NCBI GenBank assembly: GCA_006384855.1 | Contig: VCJN01000289.1 | Location: 211,232 to 275,231 of the forward strand | DNA length: 64,000 bases | Source: Tetraselmis striata | Taxonomy: Eukaryota > Chlorophyta > Chlorodendrophyceae > Chlorodendrales > Chlorodendraceae | Direction: 5' to 3' | Shown: positions 22,520-34,465 of the stretch, one piece after another | Position numbering within the stretch: the first letter of the stretch is position 1 | Layout of the letters: each line of letters opens with the position of its first letter | Program-made: the position numbers and the translations under genes | Notes under the pieces: generated by a model | Databases searched by the model: none | What the model was told of the DNA's origin: nothing | What the model saw: only the letters and a program-made list of their open reading frames with translations

Positions 22520-23385
22520 ATGTATAATATATTCGAGGCGACTATGCGGGGCGCATCACACGCCGCGGCGTGGGTCGGCGGAGCGGTAGGCGGCGGGAGC
22601 CCTAATGGCCCGGCAGTATCGACACCCACACAGGCACCGCCGCTCACCTCCGACGCGGATGAACCGCCTCCCAAAGGAAACATGCCGGTTGGTGGTAAGC
22701 CCAGCAGGCGTGGGGTGCCGGCGCCGGTACTGGTGCGACGGAGCTGTCGCGTCAGGAACCGCACCGCATGTGGAGCAACACATGGCGGTGCCGGCCCCAC
22801 CTATGTCTAGGGCCACCTCCTCACAACACCCCGCCACGACGGCGTCGGCCACCGCCGACGGCGCCGTTGCGTGGGGGGACGCCCTGCCAGGCGACGATGA
22901 TGCGCCTGGTGCGCCGCGTCAGGAGGCGGAGGAGGCCGTGGTCGAGGCGACTGATCGGGCTGAGGGGGTTGTTGAGGCCAGCGAGGCTGCGCTCGCGCCA
23001 CCCGCCCCGCAGCCACCTGCGGGACATGCCGACTTGCTCGTCGCCATGTTGACCGGAGCACTACGAGCAGTGGTGGGAGGCGGCCACATGCACTATCATG
23101 TGCGTGGACTGCGGCCAACGGACGGACTGGGAGTGTTGCTGCGACGGCACCCCGGCTTTGTGCGGCCCCAAGTACCCATGCATGGCGAACCATCAGCGGG
23201 TAGTCCCCTGCCCGACCACGGCCACGGTGAGCGCGGAGTTCCGCCATGTCAGGGACGCGTTCCACGACGCGACTCGCGCCGCCGTGTGTGAGGCTTCCGA
23301 GAAGGCACGCGCGGCTGGTGGGGTGCGCAGGGTGAGGCGGCGGACGGCCCAGGAGATGAAGGAGAGCGAGACATGCCGTCAGTGA
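22520..23385 (+). CDS. possible Cys-rich protein fragment, plus strand
   Basis: The best part is 23053-23385, whose frame reads EHYEQWWEAATCTIMCVDCG and then a cluster of Cys (WECCCDG, ALCGPKYPC, VVPCPTTA) followed by a helical, Ala/Arg-rich end. Upstream plus-strand frames (22520-22810 and 22605-23050) are Pro/Ala-rich and in other frames. The arrangement would need introns or frameshifts. The Cys cluster could be a zinc-binding fold. No family is recognised. Confidence 0.25.
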
Positions 23386-23424
23386 GGTCGGGCGCAATGT
23401 CATTGGGTGGGGCACACGGACGTG

Positions 23425-23945
23425 TAACACTTGCACTTTGCGCGTACTGCTGGGTTACATCCAGGCGGTGTCACACCATGCAACCGGAAAGGCTGCGTTG
23501 CTACTGCAAACGATGCTACGCCTCACTCGGTAGCAACCGCTGCCCCGCCTATCCCACAGCCGCTGCCCCCCCCCCCCCCCCCCCCCCCTCGCGCACCGTC
23601 CTGCGACCTCGCGTGGATCCCCGCCACCAGCAGCTTGCACTTGCACTTTGCGCGTACTGCTGGGTTACATCCAGGCCGCGTCACACTATGCAACCGGAAA
23701 GGCTGCGTTGCTACTGCAAACGATGCGACGCCTCACTCTGTAGCAACCGCTGCCGCGCCTATCCCACAGCCGCTGCCCCCCCCCCCCCCCCCCCCCGGCG
23801 GGATCCCCGCCATCAGCAGCTTGCACTTGCACTTTGCGCGTACTGCTGGGTTACATCCAGGCGGCGTCACACCGGAAAGGCTGCGTTGCTACTGCAAACG
23901 ATGCTACGCCTCACTCGGTAGCAACCGCTGCCCCGCCCATCCCAC
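23425..23945 (+). repeat. three tandem ~200-bp repeats encoding CxxC motifs, with C runs
   Basis: The block from ttgcactttgcgcgtactgc through cggaaaggctgcgttgctac to ggtagcaaccgctgcc occurs at about 23429, 23639 and 23827. The first two copies end in poly-C runs (23569-23587 and 23778-23796). In the plus frame starting at 23373 each copy reads LCAYCWVTS then ERLRCYCKRC, two CxxC pairs. The third copy has lost part of this segment. It may be a decayed zinc-finger exon array or a minisatellite that happens to be open. Confidence 0.6.
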
Positions 23946-24049
23946 TCGCGTTGGCGCCGCGCTGCCCCGGCCGCCGCGCGTTGGCGCCGCGCTGCCCCGG
24001 CCGCCGCGCCTTGGCGCCGCGCTGAGTATCGAGTCCTCCCCTCCCTGGT

Positions 24050-25474
24050 GAGCGCGTCCACCTGCGCCTTGCGCTCGGGGCCGTCCTCCTCCGTCACCAC
24101 ATTCTGCAACCCCCACCGCGTGACGAACCCCGCAGCTCCTTGCATGCGCTTGTACATGTGCCCAAGCACCGCCTGGGGACGCGAAGCTCCTTCTCGGTCA
24201 TGATCGCCTTCACCCGGGCCTCCTCGAACAGCGGACCGGCGTTAAGAATGGAAAACGTTTCCATGTGGTGCAAGCAGTCCTCCATGACCCAGCCGGACTG
24301 CACCGTCACCTTGCCTGACCCTGCAGTCATGGAGGGGAATGCCGTCACGCCCACGCCCACGCCCACGCCCGGGGGGGGGGGGGGGGGGGGGGGTTTACCT
24401 TTCGACTTCTTGGACACCGCAAACGAAGGGCGCAACCCCTGTCCAAAGTTGCTGGGTATCGGGACTAAAGCCTGGCGCCGGTCTTCCTGCTTCATAGCTC
24501 GGAATCCAATGTGGCCCTGCACGGTGACAAATTTCCTCCAAAAGTCCCTTCCCAAGCAAAAAAAAACAGGCGGAACGGCGCGAGGGGGAAGAGGTTGACC
24601 ATGCTGACATAGCCCAGGACCACATGCACATGGCACACGCCATGGCAGCCAGTGTTGTGCTTGGCCTCCGCCAGCCGGGTTGTGTTGAACGCACGCCGGG
24701 CAAGGTGCGTGATTCACTGGACAAGTCATCGCCTTCATGGACGGTTACCAAGCGAGCATCCCCGTCCGCATCCACAGGGGGGTGCTCCTGGGCAGCCGCC
24801 ATAGCCTCCACAACCTGCCACGCCGACCGGGCGGGTGCGTGTGATTCCATACAACCGCAGTTGAGTGGTGCCACCCGCACGCAGGCCGGGCCCAGTCACC
24901 TCTGAACGCAGAAGGTCCACAATGTCACCGTCCTCGAAAACAGCGCGCCACTGGGTCGCCCCGCCGTAGTCCTCCAACACCCACTCGGTAACGACGCCGG
25001 TTATCACGCCGTAGTGCCATACTCCCCGAAACTTCTTGGCGATGACCTTCATGTAGAAGTCACCGGGATCGCCTTTCCGTATCACGCCCTCATCGGCAGC
25101 TTCCACGTCCGCCGGCGGCCACGCAGGCGCGTCGATGTCCATACCGTCTTCGCCAACGGGGTCCTCCTCCACACCCATCACATCGTCCTCCGAGACCGGC
25201 GCCGGCGGGCCGTTTCCGACGGCTGCAACTACTCTTGCTACCGCCCCTGCCGCCGCTGCTGCTGCTGCTGCCGCCCTGCTGCTGCTGCTTGTAATAAGGC
25301 GGCCTTGTGGTGCAACTTAGCCGCACGCTTCAACGAGTGGCTACAGTTCGGGTATTTCCGGAAGTGCCGCTCTCGCGCCGTCCTTTCACTACTGCCCGTC
25401 ACGATGCCGTGGCAGTGCTTGCATGTGTACACGCCATTCTTCGACACACTCGACATCCATCCCTCTCCCGGCAT
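24050..25474 (-). pseudogene. multi-exon or decayed gene: BED-like zinc finger, Tudor-like segment, unknown C-terminal part
   Basis: Minus-strand segments in order are as follows. (1) 25474-25310 reads MPGEGWMSS and then CKHCHGIVTGSSERTARERH-FRKYPNC, a Cx2C...Hx5C BED-like finger. (2) About 25181-24903 contains FRGVWHYGVITGVVTEWV and AVFEDGDIVDLL, a Tudor/royal-family-like pattern, followed by a possible GT donor. (3) About 24560-24400 reads LGRDFWRKFVTVQGHIGF and ends SKKSKG at a GTAAAC donor directly followed by a C run. (4) From about 24335 it reads SGKVTVQSGWVMEDCLHH then LFEEARVKAIMTEKELRV. (5) About 24180-24050 continues in another frame (LGHMYKRMQGAAGF). A poly-T run at about 24558 and the frame change near 24175 suggest decay or unrecognised introns. 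It could be a transposon-encoded or regulatory protein. Confidence 0.4.
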
Positions 25475-25499
25475 GCCTGCTGCCGCGCGCGCGCGGGGA

Positions 25500-26262
25500 G
25501 GGGGGGGGGGGGGGGTTGAGAGTTGGGGTGGATGTAGCCCACCACCGGCAGGGAGCACAAATGCGAGTGCGCGGGTGTCCGCGCTTGGTCCAGCGGTGAG
25601 CGGCGGTGACCGCCAGGCGACTCCGTACTTCATGCGCGTGCTGGGGCGTTACACAATCATCAGCAGTTAGGGCCGCTGCATTAAAACGCGCACCTACGAA
25701 CACCACCTACCGCCTACCACCTACCGTACCACCTACATCCGCCCACACCTCCGCCCGTGGTGCCGCACATCGCCGCACACCGCGGGGTCAGCGATGTGCA
25801 GCGATGTGCAGCGAGTACGTGCAGTCGCCTGTACTTAGCCCGGGTACTCCGCGTCGGCGGGCGACACGCGAGCCCGCGTGCGCATATCAATTTGATGAAA
25901 TTATGGAAACGAGAAATTCATATAGTACTTTACAGGTCGCGCGCGATAGTCGTCGCTACTCGGTATGAAATCCACGTCCCTCGTCCGTCCCGTATCGTCC
26001 CCGTATGTCGTCGTTCGTCACCAGTAGGGCACACTTGCGTCACATCTGAATCTCACAGTGAACGACCCCAACGTTCTTCCTTCACCTGGCGCATGGTTCT
26101 TCTTTGGCCACATCGCCCCCCTCCGCCACTTCCAAGTCCAACAGGACTCCGCAGCGGTGGCCTTCCCGGTGCCTCCTTCATGACCTGGCGCTACCCCTTC
26201 TCCATCAATCCACCGCTCTCTCCGTTCGCTCATGACTGGCAAAACCAGACTCAACTTGAAAT
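25500..26262. other. no gene seen; tandem accaccta and gatgtgcag short repeats
   Basis: A G run lies at 25500-25514 (a C run on the minus strand just before the BED-like exon). Short repeats ctaccacctacc (25705-25740) and gcgatgtgcagcgatgtgcag (25790-25812) follow. There is no recognisable coding sequence. The stretch tggcaaaaccagactcaactt at about 26236 precedes the second copy of direct repeat A. Confidence 0.4.
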
Positions 26263-26263
26263 G

Positions 26264-26450
26264 ATCTAAACTAGTTTATGGGGTTTCCTCCCTTGACCTA
26301 ACCGCTTTTCAGCTACAAGTGCTGCTCAGTGGTACGGGCACTAGGCACGTGTTGTTGCACCCTTTTTGGGTGCAGCACGAGTAGACATAAAAGCAGCCAT
26401 AACAGCCGAGCCTGCCATCTTCCAGTTTTCGCTGCGTTCCACGCGGCGCC
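26264..26450 (+). repeat. ~190-bp direct repeat A (right copy)
   Basis: Near-identical to 15638-15830. It is flanked on the left by ggcaaaaccagactcaactt (about 26237) and, about 300 bp later, by the related ggcaaaacccgactcaactt (about 26541). The copy therefore looks like part of a small inserted unit or the terminal repeat of a deleted relative of the Gag/recombinase element. Confidence 0.75.
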
Positions 26451-26854
26451 CCCCTACTCCGTTTTCCCTCCACGCTTTCGCTAAACCATCATGCCAATTT
26501 CGGCTCTTGACAGTGTAAAACAGCCTGCGAGACCTTTTTGGCAAAACCCGACTCAACTTTAAACGTAGATGATCTGCCTTTATCTGTACTTGTAGCCTCG
26601 TGGGGTCGTAGGTGACCGCGCGCCAGGCGTTGAACCTAAGTGCGATTCCGGAATAGTAACGAATACTAGACGAAATATCGACATCACTAACCTGTATTGA
26701 TGCCATTCCATTGCCAGTAATGATTTGGCCGGTACTGGAACCCTTCTGCTGCTAGCTCATATACTCGAACCCTTCACCCCTGGTACCAGGTAGTAGTACC
26801 GTACTGTGGATGATGGTGTACGAGTACGGGTACATGTAAGAGTACGGGTAGCTT

Positions 26855-27802
26855 GCCCCAACTCGCATTACCGCCGTCCTATCCAAACCAAATCACTGAT
26901 TTGGAAACCTGCTTTTGCCCCTACGAGAATAGCATGCAGGAATGCATCCTATCCTGACCAAATCGCGACCGTGTATGCATATTTCGCGATTTCAACTGAT
27001 GACGCCATCCGCGCCCGTAACGGTAGCCGCTCCCCCCAGCGCCCGCCGCTCTATGTGGTTAGCGGCTCGGAGCCCCGCCCGTGCGCATTGTGTCCGTACT
27101 CACTGACGGTATATCGCATTGCGCCGCCTACATATGTGGCACCCGCCTACCACCATGGCGCCGCTCAGACTGGCGCACACACGGCGGGCGCGTCCGACTG
27201 CTCGCCGCCCGCCATGGCGCCGTGTGTTCCTCGTCGTCATCGGTTGGGATGAGAGCGACGAGACTGTCTTCCTGTTTGCTAGCCATAGCCCCTAGGCGAG
27301 AAACGTTGACTGACTTTCGGGTTGGGGCGGTCGCCTCGACGTAGGCGGCCGAACACGCAGTAGACGGGTAATGGCGCCCGGGTGGTGGACTGGTGGGTGT
27401 GCCACGGGTGGGGCGCGGGCCGTAGGTGGGCCACCCGTGGGCGGCGGCGAGTTCGTTACACACGACAGCTGCGAGCCGTGCGATGAATGATGGGCGCCTG
27501 TGCGCCGTCCATGCAGCCTCTTTGACGTACCGACCGTTACGCGACCAAATAGGAGACGCGAGTGATTTCGTCACTCGCCGAGGTCCGAATTACTGGAGCC
27601 TCGTGATTTGACCACCAATCCGAACACCCGCGATGACCAAATAGCGATTTGGTTTTCCAAATCACTAAGGGATCTGGACCGTACGATTAACCAGTACTGA
27701 CGTCATCAAGGATCCTACGGCCACGATCTTTTAATGTACGGGTTACCAAATTAGTCAGGATCGCTATTTGGTTAGGATAGGACGGGGGTTACTCGAATGG
27801 GC
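26855..27802. mobile_element. 948-bp MITE-like element with ~40-bp terminal inverted repeats
   Basis: Left end 26855-26895 (gccccaactcgcattaccgc then cgtcctatccaaaccaaat) matches the reverse complement of 27763-27802 (gctatttggttaggatagga then cgggggttactcgaatgggc) with a few mismatches. Subterminal repeats of accaaatcac / ccaaatagcgatttgg occur near both ends (26895-26960 and 27625-27665). No transposase is encoded inside, so it would be non-autonomous. Confidence 0.7.
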
Positions 27803-27953
27803 CGATGCCCAAACGGGTAGGGCGGACCTTTCGTGGCCAGTGCCGGGTATTTTGATGGCAGTGTTTTAGACGGTGATCCAACAGTGTTGGAAATTCTGTC
27901 ACTGGCCTTCAATTAGTCTTGCAGAATGCTTCGGCAATTTGCTTGATGACTAC

Positions 27954-30900
27954 CGGGCTGTATATTATGTAGTATAGACATGCGCTGGGCAGGAGGGTTT
28001 TTGGAGCCCTCCGGAACCCTTGGGGGAAACAGGGGGTTTTCGAGGACGGGGGAGCCGGGGGGGGGGTGGGGGGGGGCGCGGGGGGCGAGAGTGACGCCTC
28101 ACTGTATATTATGTAGGAACATCCACCATTCCACGAGAGGAGTCCCGCGCCGGGACGGGCCTGCTAATATATATGTCAACGCATAGCAAGCTGTGTGTAG
28201 TTACTTAGCCTACATAGTTAGTAAGTCTATATACAGTACTCGTAATATAATGATATAATTTGTGGCCGGGCCCGGCCAAGTACCGCCAAAACCCTACGAA
28301 CTCCGCTCGCGGGCCCCCGGGGCCCCGGCCCACCAGGACCCCACTCCCCCCGCGTCCCGCCACGCCGAGCCCCGACCCAGGCAGCCATTGAAGGGCGTAA
28401 TGAAACCGATACACACCCGAAGCCTTTTGGCCCCTTTGAACACCCCTCTGAACACTAATTTGAACCCCTTGGATTTGTAAACTGGACTGCGCTTGGGGCC
28501 TACAGACCGAGCCCTCCGCCTGCAGACCCCTCCGTGCAGTCCAGTTGCATTGTCCAAGAGCACGCCGAGTACTTTCTGCTTTGCTGCCCAGCGTCCCACC
28601 CCCCGGGCGCAGTCCAACTGCAGGTGGAGCAGGTAGTAGCATTATGATGTTAAAGCGCCAGCTGGGCCGCGGGCGGGGGGGGGGGGGGGGGGAGCAGCGC
28701 GATAAGCCGCGTACCGGGTAGCAAAACTAGCAACGTTGCAGCAGTCTTGTCGCAGCCTCGCAGCCCAGGGCCCGCCAGGCCCAGCGGGTGTCGCAGCTCG
28801 CACACACAGCGATCTCTACGGGCCTACGAACAACAGTCATAACACGTTGGCGCAACCCCTCCCCCCCCCCCCCCCCCCGCCTCTAGCAGTCGACTTGTCG
28901 AAAGTAGACCGCCGCCACTCGATCGGCGCAGCGCGCATGGCGGGCGGTGGCGGCGGTCGCCCTGGGCGACTGGAGGATATTCGCCACGATCCAGACACGA
29001 ATCGGTGGCGCTGCCCCCACTGCCCTCACGAGTTTTCTCGCAAGGACAAGGTCGTGGATCATCTCAAGCTCAACAAGAATGGTAAGTTCAAGTGCAAGGA
29101 GAAAGCGCGCAAGGCCGAGGTGGCCAAGCGCAGTTTCTTGGCGAGCATGGAGGGTGACGAGATTCGTCGCGCGAGCAAGCAGGCTCGAGCAGGTGAGCCC
29201 TCCGAGCACTCTGCGCCCCAGGCCCGTCCGCATTCGCCGGAACCCACGCCCTCGGCGCCCATACCAGCCACTCAGTCGCCCGACCGTACGCCGCGAGCCC
29301 CGGAACATGCAGCAGCCGTAGCCGATGCTGAGGCTGCTGCCGGGCCCTCATCTACCGCTGGCGGAAGGAGTGGTGCTGAGCCAGCGCGGGCCGAGGCCGA
29401 AGGGCGCGATCTTACAGGCCGCCTGAAGGGAATCCTATCAGAAATTAAGGATGGGTTTCCTGGGTTGGCAAGCAGTGTTGCTGAGCAGGTAGTACGGCTC
29501 TTGAAAACGTCCACGAGTGCTTCAAATGACACTATTTCTCCTGACGCAGCCATCTCAAAACTTAAGGGTATCTCTACCGAGGCAGAGGTGCTTGCCACTC
29601 TTGGGTTTGAGTATGAACGTGACGAGTCTGGGGAGTGCTTCATTGCTTGTCCTACCTGCTCTGAGCCGGGTTCTTCCTCTGCGCGTTTCAAATGCGGCCA
29701 GCGACTTAGGGTCCTAAAGCAAACTCTAAAGTCGCATGTTCTCAGCCACAGCCATAAGTTGGCTTTGAAAAAAGCTAGTCAAGAAAATGAGAGAATTAAA
29801 CGTCACCGCAACTCCGGCCTCACTTTGGGTAGGCTAGCCTTGCAAACTATCCGTGCGGGGAGTTCTTATGTTCAATTTGAGGGCAAGGTGTTGGACTGCT
29901 ATCTCAATGGTGGGTTAGTGGGGGAGATTAACCACTCCAGAGCTTTCATGCGCGGCATGGTTGACTCTTTCTACCAAGTGACATTGCAAAACCTCAAGAC
30001 ATTTTTGGAAGAGATAGACCCCGTGACTAATATGCCAAGAGTGTTTGCTGGGAACACCGATAAGGTTATTGAGTTGCATAGGACTGGACAAGCTATGGGT
30101 ATCATCACCTTCGAGAAAGGCAACCTGGTAGCAATATTTTTTGACTACAGGTTGCTTAGTGGCCACACTGGCGAGGCTTTGATGAGAGACTTTTACGACT
30201 CTTTTTCTTTTAAGCTTGGACTGACGCGTGAGCAACTAGCTCAACAATTCACGGGATGTGCAACTGATGGGCAATATATTAAGTTGAAATGCCCTGATTG
30301 GTTGGCTATTCAACATCTCAAGAGTGTAAGTGGGCATGAGTTCGCGGTGGGCTCGCCTGAGGTAGAGGCGATGAAGGAATGGTTGATGATGGCTTGGGAT
30401 AAAGCCCACATCATTTAGCTTGTGCTAAAGGACACTAGGCTTGAGCGCAACGGCTCTACTAGCGTGGATAATGCATTAAACGATCTACTTGTCGGTGGCC
30501 TGCCCTCCGTGAGTTGGTATAAAGATATACCTACAGACATATCAGCAATTATCTCAAAGTTTAGCTATGGCAAAGCTTACGAGGCAGCAAGAAAAATTGG
30601 TGAAGATATCGGTGTTGTGTGGCGTGAACTACAACGGTTTTGCACAACTAGGTTTGCACAGTCGGAAGTTAAGACTTATGAGAGCTTTGCATTCGATTGG
30701 GCAACATTACTGCCCCTGATGAAAGAGCTTGTACGAGATGCGGATGCGCAAAGTGCACAGACATTGGAACCCTTGCTTGGGAAAATGATGAATTTTTATT
30801 GGGTGTCGTACGTCGTTATCTTGGCAGACTTGTTGCGGTTGTGCATGTCGGTGAGCTTGGTGATGCAAACTGTAAATGTTCTACCTTGGGAAATACTTGA

Positions 30901-32381
30901 GACCGAGGAAGGGTTTGTCAAGCGCTTGGTATTTTTGGAGAGCGAGCTTCGCGCTGGCCGTGGGTTCCCTAAGGAACACTTCCCATTTTTGCATGGCAAG
31001 GCAGCACCGTCAAAGAAAAAGGGCACACCCTCACCCCATCCTGGCACTCGGCTGGAGCATTTGGAGCGTGGCCAATTCATCGGTGTGGATTTGAATATTG
31101 AACTGCTTGATGGTGGTAGCACTGATAGTAGTGATGATAGCGAGTCCAACAGTTCAAGCTCCGGCGCTTCGGCTACACCGCGTAATGCTGAAACCCATGA
31201 TTCCCAACGCACATCGCGTGCTGCTGTTCAACGCTCATCGCGTGCGAAGCAAGCACTTAACTCTATTGGCTATGACGTTGCTGACTGGTGCGCGAATGTG
31301 GTTCACCATTTCACTCGGCGATTTGAGAGTAACCCAGCAAAGGCAATGATAAAGCGAATGGCGCAATGTGTCGACCTGCGCATGTTCGTTCGCACATCAC
31401 ATGTGCCTTATGCATCTTTTGAAGCGTTCCTTGATGGTCAAGTTGGCCCAAACTTACGCGCTATTCATGATTGGATGGTACAGAAAGGGCAGATTAAGCT
31501 TGCTGAGTTTGATGAGTGCTATTCCCAATGCAAAGCGCTTGCCTTGAAAATGAATGCGGATGTTAAGCCCTTCAAATGTGAGCACCCTCAGGTGAAGCAT
31601 AGGTGGCATGATGACAAGGATGGCTTGGAGACTGTGTCCGGAACAGTGATACATGCTGAGATCATGACTGACCCGGCCTTTTACAAGTTGTGTCCTGGGT
31701 TCATGTACATGTATGTGCATTGTGTGCTTAAAATTTGCAATGAAGCTGTTGTCGAGGGCATGTGCAGTGTCGTTGCAAAGCATGCCACAGGTACCAGAGG
31801 GCTCATCTTTGACATGTATGCGAAGGAGAGCATCGTGGACTACAATGCTCCGCACCGTGCCGGCGTGCCCACAGCACCCCGTTCATCACCAAGGCCCTTG
31901 ATCACTATTTTGGGCAGAAGACCTACCAGCGCGTCAAGCCTGTTGACAAGTGGCGCTTCTTGAGGACGGACAACAACTTGTGGCGGAATGCGTCGTTGCT
32001 CTCAGAGATGTTGACCAACCGCCTTACAGAGACATCGCGGTTGGAATTCATGAACCATTGAGTTAATTGGTAGTTTAACTTTTGGAGTTAGGGCGGGATA
32101 ATCATGCACGCAATACCCTTGTTCAACCTGCCAGGCCGGCTTGTGGCCAGTTTTTTTTTAAACAACACGTATTTGGCTGAAAGCCCGAATTTAATGCCTT
32201 AATCTGCATTTTGGGATGCAGGATGGCGAATCCTAAAGCGAAAATGCTTGTTTGAGACCGCACTTTCGAAAAATTTTCTGGGGGGGGGCCGGGGGACCCC
32301 CCCCCCCCCCAACCCCCGCCCCAGGCGGGGGTTTTCGCTCCCGCCGCAGGCGGGGGTTCCTACATAATATACAACCCGGGA
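27954..32381 (+). mobile_element. hAT-like DNA transposon with short terminal inverted repeats
   Basis: The end sequence ccgggctgtatattatgtag (27954) is matched in inverted orientation by ctacataatatacaacccgg (32360-32379). A second left-end copy, ctgtatattatgtaggaac, sits at 28103-28121. The ends enclose a long transposase-like frame (28937-32061). No clear 8-bp target duplication was found, so the exact boundary is uncertain. The inner flanks carry G/C homopolymers (28676-28692 G, 28861-28877 C, 32281-32311). Confidence 0.65.
28937..32061 (+). pseudogene. hAT-like transposase with in-frame stop and frameshift
   Basis: From ATG 28937 the frame encodes an N-terminal C2H2/BED-like finger (CPHCPHEFSRKDKVVDHL), a Pro/Ala-rich linker, a second zinc motif (ACPTCSEPG ... 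HVLSHSHK) and a long RNase H-like region (VFAGNTDKVIELH, ATDGQYIKLKC), then stops at TAG 30416-30418. The same frame continues at once (LVLKDTRLERNGSTSVDN) for 513 codons with an acidic Ser-rich insert (about 31110-31190). It changes frame near 31870 and ends LTNRLTETSRLEFMNH at TGA 32059-32061. One stop and one frameshift in about 1040 codons indicate a recently inactivated copy. A C run plus ctctagcag at 28861-28888 could be a 3' splice site for an upstream exon. The hAT assignment rests on zinc-finger plus RNase H-like layout. Confidence 0.65.
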
Positions 32382-33709
32382 TGATTACAACGGAGCGTCG
32401 CCTACCCAGGGCTTTCCGTAACTGGATTGCTGCCGAAACGGCCGTCGTAGAGACGCTGCAAGGGTTTCACTGGTGCCAGTCCTGTCCCGGGGGCGAAAAA
32501 AAATGTATCCGCTCCCCGCGCGCTGCCAAATAATAAATATTACGGGCCGTGATATTATCGCGCGCGCGGTAGGTTGTAAATATTACACAGTCGCTATACA
32601 CGATTACAGCGCTTTATTATTGTGCTTTGTGCTGGGTAGTTTAATGTGGAACTCGTGCCACTTGCTGCATACGTATACATACGGCTGCCGAAGTCTGTTA
32701 AAAATGCCGATAGCATACTCCGTAGTTTCGGCAGAAATTACGAATAATTATTAGTCGCAACGTTCATCATCAGTAGCAGTCGTCGTCGCATCCCGCGCGA
32801 TGTCCCGATTAGGGCGCTGTAGTGGGTACAGGGTACAGGTATCCGCGGTAATCATTAGGATTAGTCGCGCAAGTACTTAGTTGCCTTGAAGGGGTAGCGA
32901 GTATTAGTCAGTCGCTCGTTAGATCATCATCACCAGACTTTACTTAAATACTATATCTGTATACGTTACAAAGAGATAATATACTAAACATCGGCACGCG
33001 CGAATTACAGTTACCGTTAGAGGCGTGGCCGTTTCATGATGAGTATGCAACGCCAGGTTGGGGACATCAACACCGGTGAAAAATTGTCAGATTTCACCGA
33101 GCATCGCATACCCAAGCCATGTCGCGAAGCAGTATCATTGTACCTCGTATTGTGTTGTCAGGAACATGGTGTTGCAGGCTGTGTCCACATCCGCCACCGA
33201 TCCTGTCGGCCAACGCCCTTACTAGAGGCCGGAGTACTGCGCCCGCCCGCCAATACACACATCTTAACGCAATGTACTGAAGCAAGACGTCATGCCCGCG
33301 GGCCCGAAAGCGGTTGCCTCCGCTGGGTGGGTATGAGCAGCGTCTCCGCCAAACCTGCGTCATTTCTCAGGCCGCCACACCAGGGCGTCTTGTCACCAGG
33401 CCACACGACAGGCCACCTCGCGCCGCGAGCACTGCGAGCTGAGCAAGCTTGCGCTCGACGTCGTATCACGGTCAGACAGGTATAACGCACTCGCGATAAC
33501 ACCCGCCCGCACGCACAAGCATTGTCACCACGGAGCTAGCCGGAGCAGCATCGAGCTCGCTGCATCGAAGCGGGCAGCCACATTTTGTCGGTTAGCTGTC
33601 ACAGAGCTGCCGGGTAAGCAGACAGCGGCTCCCGCCGGGCGGTGCGACAGCGGCTGGCTCTCTCCCACTGTCACCAACTAACTCCCCCCGCCTGCCTCTT
33701 GCACATAGG
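32382..33709. other. no gene seen; presumed 5' flank of the membrane-protein gene
   Basis: Lower-GC sequence with short frames only. The last 150 bp before 33710 are pyrimidine-rich (caccaactaactccccccgc), as expected of a 5' leader. Confidence 0.4.
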
Positions 33710-34429
33710 ATGAAGCACTCTGGAATTGCGGCAGCGCTGCTGCTTTTGCTAGGTGAGTCTGACCGCCGGCCCTCGGTGCCCCCCCTCCCTCACACGATGC
33801 GCGTCGTCAGTTAACGGTATTTCCGTCCCATCACCCCCTTCCCCCCCCTCCCCCCCCTCCCCACCAACCACGCTACCTCACCTATCATTCAAACCTCGGA
33901 ATCCGCTTATCGCCGCCTTGCTTCAGTTCCGCGACCGTATTCTACATGGCAATAATTCTTTGCTTGCCTCGGTCGGTTAGATGAGGGACAGCGTGCTGTG
34001 GAGACATGGCCTCGCCCGCCCGCCCCTGTCGGTGCTACATTCAGCTTCCGCCTCTCTCCGCTCACCCCGCACCACCAGCGGGTTAGCCAGCGCTCTCCTA
34101 CAACTCTTCTTGAAACGAGCTCGTTGGCTATCTAGATCTCTGAGAGATGCGTTGGTTGGAGAGGGTTGGGGTCTCAGAGCTTCCGGTGCAAGCGGTTGGA
34201 CACGTACGGGACAGTCGGCAAAAGTGGTTGGGGAAAACTCTCCCGTACTTGTTGTGCTCGGGGGGACTCCCTCCAACCGAGCTCTCCACTCCCGCACTGT
34301 AGCTTTCACAACATCCTGTCGCATCCCGACGATCGAAACCGGGCCAGGTGTTGCCGTGACTGCGAGTTTTCAGCTTCGGGTGTAGGTCAGGTCACCACGC
34401 CGTCCGTCCCTTATTTACGTCACTTTCCG

Positions 34430-34465
<36 letters not shown>

